The notes beneath the pieces are model-generated. The model was not told the origin of the DNA. It saw only the letters and a program-made list of their open reading frames with translations, and ran no database searches. A program made the translations under genes and the position numbers. 8,266 nucleotides of DNA from an uncultured Bacteroidales bacterium (GTDB taxonomy: Bacteria > Bacteroidota > Bacteroidia > Bacteroidales > UBA4417), in contig CALCJE010000319.1 in the NCBI GenBank assembly GCA_937965665.1, positions 1 to 8,266 on the forward strand, in the 5' to 3' direction. Of the stretch, positions 1-5,400 are shown in pieces; positions within the stretch are counted from its first letter, which is position 1, and every line of letters begins with the position of its first letter.

Positions 1-1
1 T

Positions 2-3000
2 GTTATTGTAAATCACGAAGTTACTGCTAACAGCAATTTCTGCCAGGCATACCGGACAACCATTAATAACAAGCTCAAAATTGTTTCACCTTATTTCGGG
101 CATAACCTGGGTACGGTTGATGGCAGTGGCACTTTGTACCTGGAGGCAGGTTCGTTTCCTGCGGGCATTTATACTGAATTCCTCGACTGTGCAAACAATG
201 GCACAATTGAATATAGCGGTAGCGGTACCTATACTATTGTAGCCGATTTATATAACAGCGTACCCAATATCCTGGTTTCGGGAACCGGGACCCGCGTACT
301 ACCTGCTAAAGATCTTACCATCTGCAAATCGCTGAAAATTAATGGTCCCATTCTCGATAACAGTGTTAACAACCGTGAACTCTTTATACAGGGAACCATG
401 GAACTGATCAGCGGATCATTTAACAGTGGAAGCGGCAACACGGCAACAGTTTCGTACCAGGGCTCAAACTTACAGACCATAGGTGGCAGCCTGGGTAATT
501 TTACCGGAACAAATGCTTTCAATAATTTTGAAATCAACAATGCTGCAGGTCTCAGTGTTAACACGGGTGGTGCGGTCGAAGTAAAAGGCAATTTATATCT
601 TACCAATGGTTTGATCAATACAATACCTGATGCACCTTGGAATTGCGGAACATTAAAAATCACCAACACCGCAATAAACTGTGTTATTCCGGCAGGAGGC
701 AGTTCCGTATCTTTTGTTAATGGTCCGTTATCGAAAAAAATTAACCAGGGCGACGATTTTCTCTACCCACTGGGCATTTACAAATCCGGAATCGGGAATG
801 TGGCTGGTAACAGGCTCCGACTTTCTTCGTCCAAATCAGGAACAATCCTCTGGACAGCCTCGTATAATAATCCCAATCCTACTTTCAACAGCTTTACTGC
901 ACCTCTCGAAGGTGTAAGTTCAAAAGAATACTGGAATGTTCAGTCTATTGCAGGGGGTAAATCAGTGATTAATATTAACTGGAATCCCGAAAGCGATATA
1001 ACCCCGTTGGTTACGCAGAACGGTCTGTCGGACATTACCATTAGTTCGTATTCAATAGGAAGCTGGCGACAGGTGGTTACCACAGCTGCCGGAGACGATT
1101 ATAACGGAACAGCTTCAACCTCTGCGCTGGTAACTTCAGCAGGATCGAATAATTATACCCTTGCTTCCTTAAGCCTGCTTCGGCCTAAGGCGAAACTCGA
1201 TCCAACAGGACCTACATGCGGCGATGCAGGAATTCCCATTTCGTTTGTAAGTCCGACAGCAATCCCGTTCAGTTATGTGCTAAACTATTCAGTCGACAAT
1301 GTTGCCCAACCACCGGTGACAATTACAGCGCAGCCATACATCCTGCCAACACCAATACCAGGAGTGTATAAGCTTACCTCGTTCACTTATAACAATGGTG
1401 CCGGAAATGGTGTTGTGGATGCAAGCACTGTAACCGTGAATGCAATACCCACAACCGCTGATGCAGGCCCTGATCAGGCTCTTTGCGGTATTACTTCGGC
1501 AACCCTCAATGCAAATCCACTCGGTATTACAACCGGCACAGGCGTTTGGAGCATAGTAAGTGGCAAAGGCGGTACCTTGATAACTCCTACCAGCCAAACC
1601 AGCCAGTTTATTGGACTTAACGGTACATCGTACAAACTCCGCTGGACAATAAGCAACGGTGCTTGTGTATCAACTGATGATGTTTTAATTAACTTTACAT
1701 TGTTGCCACTTGCGCCTTCAGCAGTGTCCACACAAATCCTCTGCGACAATTCAACAGTTTCCGATATACAGGTAACACCACCTTCGGGTTCAACAGTAAC
1801 CTGGTTTACTACACCCACCGGAGGTACAGTTTTACCCAACTCGCAGTTGCTTACATCGGGCGATTATTATGCCGAATCGAATGCAGGTACAGGCTGTTTG
1901 AGCCTCACCCGAACAAAAGTGACGGTTACTGTGATACAACAGGTCTGGACCGGAGCCATCAGCACCGACTGGAATGTACCCGGTAACTGGTCGTGCGGCT
2001 CATTACCCAACCTGAGTTCGAATATACAAATTCCTAATGTTGCCAATAAACCGGTGTTAAGCACAGGTGCAACAGGAGCTGTAAAAAACATTAATATTTC
2101 GAGCAACGCTTCGTTAACAGTTACGAACAATACATTACAAATTGCCGGCACCATTACCAACAGCGGTACTTTTACTGCTACTACCGGTACCATTGAAATG
2201 AGGGGATCAGCAGCACAGGTAATAGGAACTAATTTATTCAGCGGCAATACCATTAAAGGTTTAACGATCAACAACGCCGCAGGCGTTACACTTCAGGGAC
2301 CTCTGAACGTTACAGGCGTGGTGAGTACCGTTTCGGGTAACCTGGTTTCAGGTGGCAACCTTACCCTTGCTTCAACCGCAGCTCAAACAGCCCTGGTTGA
2401 TGGCACAGGAACCGGATCCATTTCCGGAAATGTAACCATGCAACGGTACCTGCCTTCGGGCTTCGGGTACAAGTACCTGAGCTCGCCATTCCAGTCGGCA
2501 ACAGTGAACGAGTTTGCTGATGATGTTGACCTGGCAGCCACCTTCCCTACTTTTTATGCCTATGATGAAGATAACCACAGGGATTCGGCCGGCATTTCCA
2601 TTTATTCGTCAGGATGGGTAAAATACATAACAGCGGCTAATCCTTTGGTACCTGTAAGCGGTTATGCTGCAAACATGGGTGCCAATGCAGCAGCAAAAAC
2701 CATAAATGCTACCGGTATTGTTAATAGTGGTAACTTAACGAGGACATTGTATAACCATAACCGGGTTTATACCAAGGGATTCAACCTGGCAGGCAACCCA
2801 TACCCCTCTCCTATCAACTGGAATGCTGCATCAGGCTGGACAAAGACCAACATCGATAATGCGTTGTACTATTTTGATGCATCCACAACCGATCAGTATA
2901 CAGGAACTTACAGCACCTATATCAATGGCATTTCGAGCAACGGTATTGCAAATGGGATTATCCCATCCATGCAGGGATTTTTTGTCCACGTATCGAACGG

Positions 3001-3781
3001 CAGTTACCCGGTTACAGCCACGCTGGCAATGGACAACCGGGTTCGGATCAATAACCTGGCGCCGGCATTTCATAAGTCGGAAACAGCGCAGGATCAGCCC
3101 CTGGTGCGGCTTTCGGCGGCTTATGAAAACAAAAATGTTATCGACCCTGTAGTTGTTTATTTTGATGCCAATGCATCGCAAGGATTCGACCAGATGCTTG
3201 ATGCACTGAAGCTGATGAACACTGACCTGAATGTGCCCAATTTATATACAGTAACTCCGCAAACCGATTTTCTTTCGATCAGTGCGCTGCCTTTGCCGGC
3301 TGATAGTATTACCCGCGTTCCGCTTGGCATAAAAACTGAAAAAGCAGGTTGGGTCATTTTGAATGCTACTAATCTGGACAACATCCCATCAGGATTGAAT
3401 GTGTACCTGGCTGATGATGCCACAGGCCGGGTTTTGAACCTGCAACAAATCCCAACTTACCGCGTAAATATAAGCCCGGGCTCTTTAAATAACCGGTTCG
3501 CACTCCTTTTCTCCGAAAAAGAGATCACCGGCATTATTAATGAAGGCAATGTATTTTATGCAAACATCGAAAACGGGAAGCTCAAAGTGTATGTTAACCT
3601 GCCATCCGTTAATGAATCGAGGTTAACTATCCATAACGTACTCGGCCAGGTAATGCTGCAGCAGGATTTATATGGAAACGGGCAGCACGAAATTGATACC
3701 AGGTTAACCGGGGGAATTTACATCCTGAGCCTGCAATCGACACAGGGAATAAATTCAATTAAAATTTATATTCCAAAATGA
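2..3781 (+). CDS. Giant T9SS-sorted surface protein/adhesin-like, 5'-truncated
   Basis: The reading frame is open from the first codon at position 2, so the start, and presumably the signal peptide, lies upstream; 1259 residues are visible. Most of it is Thr/Ser/Asn/Gly-rich beta-structure with repeated short strands, as in Bacteroidota beta-helix-like surface proteins. In order: strand-rich module (about 434-620), a region with 'KEYWNV' (about 925), a PKD-like domain opening with ADAGPDQALCG (1457-1705), an Ig-like domain (1706-1935), a 'VWTG..STDWN..GNWSCG' segment (1943-2000), a second strand-rich module (2162-2360), an 'RYLPSGFGYKYLSSPF' region (from about 2442), and a C-terminal T9SS type A sorting domain. 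Family knowledge says such proteins cross the outer membrane through the type IX system and are anchored or released at the surface. No catalytic domain is recognisable; an adhesive or structural role is inferred. The stop overlaps the next start. Confidence 0.88.
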   Translation, partial: VIVNHEVTANSNFCQAYRTTINNKLKIVSPYFGHNLGTVDGSGTLYLEAGSFPAGIYTEFLDCANNGTIEYSGSGTYTIVADLYNSVPNILVSGTGTRVLPAKDLTICKSLKINGPILDNSVNNRELFIQGTMELISGSFNSGSGNTATVSYQGSNLQTIGGSLGNFTGTNAFNNFEINNAAGLSVNTGGAVEVKGNLYLTNGLINTIPDAPWNCGTLKITNTAINCVIPAGGSSVSFVNGPLSKKINQGDDFLYPLGIYKSGIGNVAGNRLRLSSSKSGTILWTASYNNPNPTFNSFTAPLEGVSSKEYWNVQSIAGGKSVININWNPESDITPLVTQNGLSDITISSYSIGSWRQVVTTAAGDDYNGTASTSALVTSAGSNNYTLASLSLLRPKAKLDPTGPTCGDAGIPISFVSPTAIPFSYVLNYSVDNVAQPPVTITAQPYILPTPIPGVYKLTSFTYNNGAGNGVVDASTVTVNAIPTTADAGPDQALCGITSATLNANPLGITTGTGVWSIVSGKGGTLITPTSQTSQFIGLNGTSYKLRWTISNGACVSTDDVLINFTLLPLAPSAVSTQILCDNSTVSDIQVTPPSGSTVTWFTTPTGGTVLPNSQLLTSGDYYAESNAGTGCLSLTRTKVTVTVIQQVWTGAISTDWNVPGNWSCGSLPNLSSNIQIPNVANKPVLSTGATGAVKNINISSNASLTVTNNTLQIAGTITNSGTFTATTGTIEMRGSAAQVIGTNLFSGNTIKGLTINNAAGVTLQGPLNVTGVVSTVSGNLVSGGNLTLASTAAQTALVDGTGTGSISGNVTMQRYLPSGFGYKYLSSPFQSATVNEFADDVDLAATFPTFYAYDEDNHRDSAGISIYSSGWVKYITAANPLVPVSGYAANMGANAAAKTINATGIVNSGNLTRTLYNHNRVYTKGFNLAGNPYPSPINWNAASGWTKTNIDNALYYFDASTTDQYTGTYSTYINGISSNGIANGIIPSMQGFFVHVSNGSYPVTATLAMDNRVRINNLAPAFHKSETAQDQPLVRLSAAYENKNVIDPVVVYFDANASQGFDQMLDALKLMNTDLNVPNLYTVTPQTDFLSISALPLPADSITRVPLGIKTEKAGWVILNATNLDNIPSGLNVYLADDATGRVLNLQQIPTYRVNISPGSLNNRFALLFSEKEITGIINEGNVFYANIENGKLKVYVNLPSVNESRLTIHNVLGQVMLQQDLYGNGQHEIDTRLTGGIYILSLQSTQGINSIKIYIPK
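434..620 (+). repeat. Strand-rich adhesin module, copy 1
   Basis: A roughly 60-residue stretch with the order 'TATVSYQGSNLQTIGG', then 'FNNFEINNAAGLSVN', then 'VKGNLYLTNGLI'. The same order (value strand, Q-x-I-G, 'INNAAG', G-N-L) recurs at 2162-2360, so the two read as diverged copies of one beta-helix-like module within the same protein. The shared hexapeptide INNAAG is at 533-550. Confidence 0.6.
1457..1705 (+). other. PKD-like domain of the AGPDQ type
   Basis: About 83 residues open with ADAGPDQALCG, continue through 'TGTGVWSIVSGKGGTL' and 'YKLRWTISNGAC', and end with 'DDVLINFTLL'. This is the PKD/Ig-like fold common in secreted Bacteroidota multidomain proteins. Two cysteines (in 'ALCG' and 'GACV') are placed as in related domains and could form a disulfide. 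It most likely acts as a spacer or binding module rather than an enzyme. Confidence 0.75.
1706..1936 (+). other. Ig-like domain (Ig_7-like) of the surface protein
   Basis: This segment begins 'PLAPSAVSTQILCDNSTV', passes 'VTWFTTPTGGTVLP' and 'SGDYYAESNAGTGC', and ends 'TKVTVTVI'. The paired cysteines ('ILCD' and 'TGCL') with the W-F-x-x-P and D-Y-Y-A-E motifs resemble the Ig-like modules that follow AGPDQ domains in Bacteroidota surface proteins. It directly follows the PKD-like domain and precedes the W-x-G...DW...NW segment. Confidence 0.65.
2162..2360 (+). repeat. Strand-rich adhesin module, copy 2
   Basis: The counterpart of the module at 434-620: 'TGTIEMRGSAAQVIG', then 'IKGLTINNAAGVTLQ' (INNAAG at 2267-2284), then 'VSGNLVSGGNLTLAS'. 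The two copies are separated by the YWNV, PKD-like and Ig-like parts and have diverged at the DNA level, so the duplication is old. Confidence 0.6.
3575..3778 (+). other. T9SS type A C-terminal sorting domain
   Basis: The last 68 residues of the surface protein match the Por-secretion-system sorting domain pattern: a 'GKLKVYVN' strand, then 'LTIHNVLGQVML' (the typical hydrophobic 'v.i.d..Gq.v' strand), 'GQHEIDTRLTGGIYILSL' (the typical 'l..G.Y.l.l' turn), and a final 'INSIKIYI' strand just before the stop. In this family the domain directs outer-membrane translocation by the type IX machinery and is normally cleaved off on export. This is the strongest taxonomic marker in the window. Confidence 0.9.
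3778..3781 (+). other. ATGA stop/start overlap (translational coupling)
   Basis: The surface-protein stop TGA (3779-3781) overlaps the ATG at 3778-3780. There is no purine-rich ribosome-binding sequence just upstream, so translation of the small second gene is plausibly coupled to termination of the first. A second in-frame ATG follows at 3781 and a third at 3823. Confidence 0.6.
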
Positions 3782-4305
3782 TGACAAGTAACTCCTTATA
3801 TAAAAGTATCAATGCAACGACCATGCGACTTATTTTAAGTTGTATGGTTTTGGTCTTACTTAGTATTACTGCTTCGGCACAGGAGGACCCGCCACGCCCG
3901 CTGCAGGTTTCAACATTTCAGAACCTGAGTTTTGGTGCCATTATACAGGGAACTACCGGTGGTAAAATCATCATTGATCCGGAAGGCTCACGATCGGTTA
4001 CCGGCGATATTATCCCGGTAAATATGGGATATTCGTATTACCCGGCTATATTCGAAATCAGGGCGCTACCCGGAGCGCTGATCAATATTGTAAACGGTCC
4101 GGATGTGTTGCTTAACGGAAACAACGGGGGAACATTGCTGCTGCATATTGGCAACAGCATACCAAACTCCCCGTTTATCAATACCAGGAATCCCGCCTCA
4201 CCCATACAGGTCAGGATTGGTGGAACGTTAACTGTGGGTAACAGTATTGCAAATCCGGCCGGAAATTATATCGGGTATTTTTCAGTAACCTTCGCCCAGC
4301 AGTAG
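3778..4305 (+). CDS. DUF4402-like exported protein, putative fimbrial subunit
   Basis: 175 residues with a signal peptide (hydrophobic core 'LILSCMVLVLLSI', probable cleavage ASA|Q before residue 35). The mature part is about 141 residues and all beta. It shows the DUF4402 outline: 'NLSFG' near the N-terminus (residues 49-53), a central 'YYPAIFEI' strand followed by 'PGALINI' (87-104), 'VRIGGTLTV' (145-153), and the terminal 'GNYIGYFSVTF' strand (162-172). DUF4402 proteins are related to spore-coat-U and archaic chaperone-usher pilin subunits. There are no cysteines in the mature part. The start at 3778 is chosen for the ATGA overlap; the ATG at 3823 would give a more ordinary short signal peptide (MRLILSCMVL...), so the true start is uncertain. 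The usher-like gene follows after 3 bases, which supports a pilin role, but the function is inferred from context and family. Confidence 0.8.
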   Translation: MMTSNSLYKSINATTMRLILSCMVLVLLSITASAQEDPPRPLQVSTFQNLSFGAIIQGTTGGKIIIDPEGSRSVTGDIIPVNMGYSYYPAIFEIRALPGALINIVNGPDVLLNGNNGGTLLLHIGNSIPNSPFINTRNPASPIQVRIGGTLTVGNSIANPAGNYIGYFSVTFAQQ

Positions 4306-4308
4306 TTC

Positions 4309-5400
4309 ATGTATTTCAGGCATTTTCATACCAATCGCATTAGCGCTGTTAAGCTGCCGCAAAGGCTGGTGTGGAATGTGCATACCCGTAGTTTCCTGTT
4401 TTCACTAGCCTGTGCAATATTACTTTTGTTGCCAAACAAAACAAAAGCCCAGGTTTCGGCTGATGATTACGAGGAAATTTCGGTTTATCTCGCGGTACAG
4501 GGTATCGGTGGCTATGATGTAACTGCCGTTTATCGTAACGACCAGGTTTACCTGCCGGTTGCCCAGATTTTTCAATGCCTGAAAATAAACCAGAAAACTT
4601 CTGAATTTAACGATACGATCAGTGGTTTTTTCCTGGATGAGAATAACAAATATATCATCAGCATGCCAGGGCATTCGGTATTTGTTGATGGGAAACTTGT
4701 AAAACTCACTGACGAGGAGCTTATTAATTTCGAAACTACCGGGCTCTCACTCAGGGTCGATCAATATGGAAGGCTGTTCGGACTCGACTGTAAATTCAAC
4801 TTCAGCAGCCTTACCGTTGAACTGAAAACGGCACATGAATTACCGGTTATAAAAGAGCTCCGCCTGGAGCAAATGCGAAAAAACATAAGCCGGCTTAAAG
4901 GCGAAATTAAAGTAGATACCAACTATAAAAGACGTTACCATGTTTTTCGGGGTGGTATGGCCGACTGGGCAATTTATTCGACCCAGGTAAGCAACGGGCC
5001 AACCGAAAACCGTGCTATGCTGGCCGTGGGTACTGAATTCCTGGGCGGAGAAACCAATATTGAACTTAACTATTCATCAAAAAATCATTTCGAGAAAAGG
5101 CAGCAACAGTACCACTGGCGGTGGGCTAACAACGATACCAAGGTGGTGAAGCAGGTAATTGTCGGGAAAATAGCTTCAAAATCAATCGCAAGTATATATT
5201 CGCCGCTGGTGGGCGCTGTAGTAACCAACACTCCTACTTCGTTCAGGCGATCGTTGGCAGCTATACCATGTCCGATTTCACTGAGCCGGGCTGGACTGTT
5301 GAACTTTACATTAACAACGTGGTGGTCGATTTTACCACTGCCGATGCTTCGGGGTTCTTCAAATTTGATATTCCGCTGGTGTATGGCTCATCGAACGTAA
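4309..5400 (+). CDS. Outer-membrane usher-like protein, N-terminal part (frameshifted)
   Basis: As sequenced the frame ends at 5400 after 363 codons, but residues after S315 (about 5254) are out-of-frame sequence unlike the rest. Residues 1-47 form a long n-region, a hydrophobic core (29-41) and probable cleavage KTKA|Q. Residues 55-175 resemble the usher N-terminal domain: 'VYRNDQVYLPVAQIFQCL' and 'RLFGLDCKFNFSSLTVEL' fit the usual pattern of 'dG.l.lp...L..lg' and 'g....fd...l.L.v'. From residue 205 ('YHVFRGGMADWAIYS', 'NIELNYSSK') amphipathic strands begin, as in an outer-membrane barrel. 'GKIASKSIASIYSPLVGAVVTNTPTSFRRS' (split here only by the frame break after it) leads into the continuation at 5256. 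Role inferred: outer-membrane assembly pore for the DUF4402 subunit encoded 3 bases upstream. Ushers contact chaperone-subunit complexes through their N-terminal domain. Confidence 0.7.
   Translation: MYFRHFHTNRISAVKLPQRLVWNVHTRSFLFSLACAILLLLPNKTKAQVSADDYEEISVYLAVQGIGGYDVTAVYRNDQVYLPVAQIFQCLKINQKTSEFNDTISGFFLDENNKYIISMPGHSVFVDGKLVKLTDEELINFETTGLSLRVDQYGRLFGLDCKFNFSSLTVELKTAHELPVIKELRLEQMRKNISRLKGEIKVDTNYKRRYHVFRGGMADWAIYSTQVSNGPTENRAMLAVGTEFLGGETNIELNYSSKNHFEKRQQQYHWRWANNDTKVVKQVIVGKIASKSIASIYSPLVGAVVTNTPTSFRRSLAAIPCPISLSRAGLLNFTLTTWWSILPLPMLRGSSNLIFRWCMAHRT
5254..5256 (+). other. Frameshift site in the usher-like gene (one base missing)
   Basis: Upstream the gene reads in the frame of 4309; from 5256 the frame beginning GGC-AGC-TAT is open to the window end. 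Reading 'tcg tt[t] ggc agc tat acc' restores a smooth protein sequence, S-F-R-R-S-F-G-S-Y-T-M. The open stretches overlap only in 5130-5400, which bounds the break; protein continuity places it at the T-T before GGC. There is no slippery heptamer or obvious stem-loop, so a lost base (sequencing/assembly error or a genuine mutation) is more likely than programmed frameshifting. Confidence 0.8.

Noticed and set aside
229..669. Minus-strand open frame inside the surface protein
   Set aside because: It is Leu/Pro-rich sequence complementary to Asn/Gly/Thr codons, with no recognisable domain, inside a continuous + strand gene.
4470..4830. Copper amine oxidase N-terminal-like (stalk) domain as evidence of an enzyme
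   Set aside because: The pattern of short strands with 'VYLPV..I' resembles such domains, but usher N-terminal regions look alike and the barrel, plug and neighbours favour an usher.
5240..5260. Programmed ribosomal frameshift
   Set aside because: There is no slippery X-XXY-YYZ heptamer, no internal Shine-Dalgarno-like stimulator and no obvious downstream hairpin; a missing base explains it more simply.
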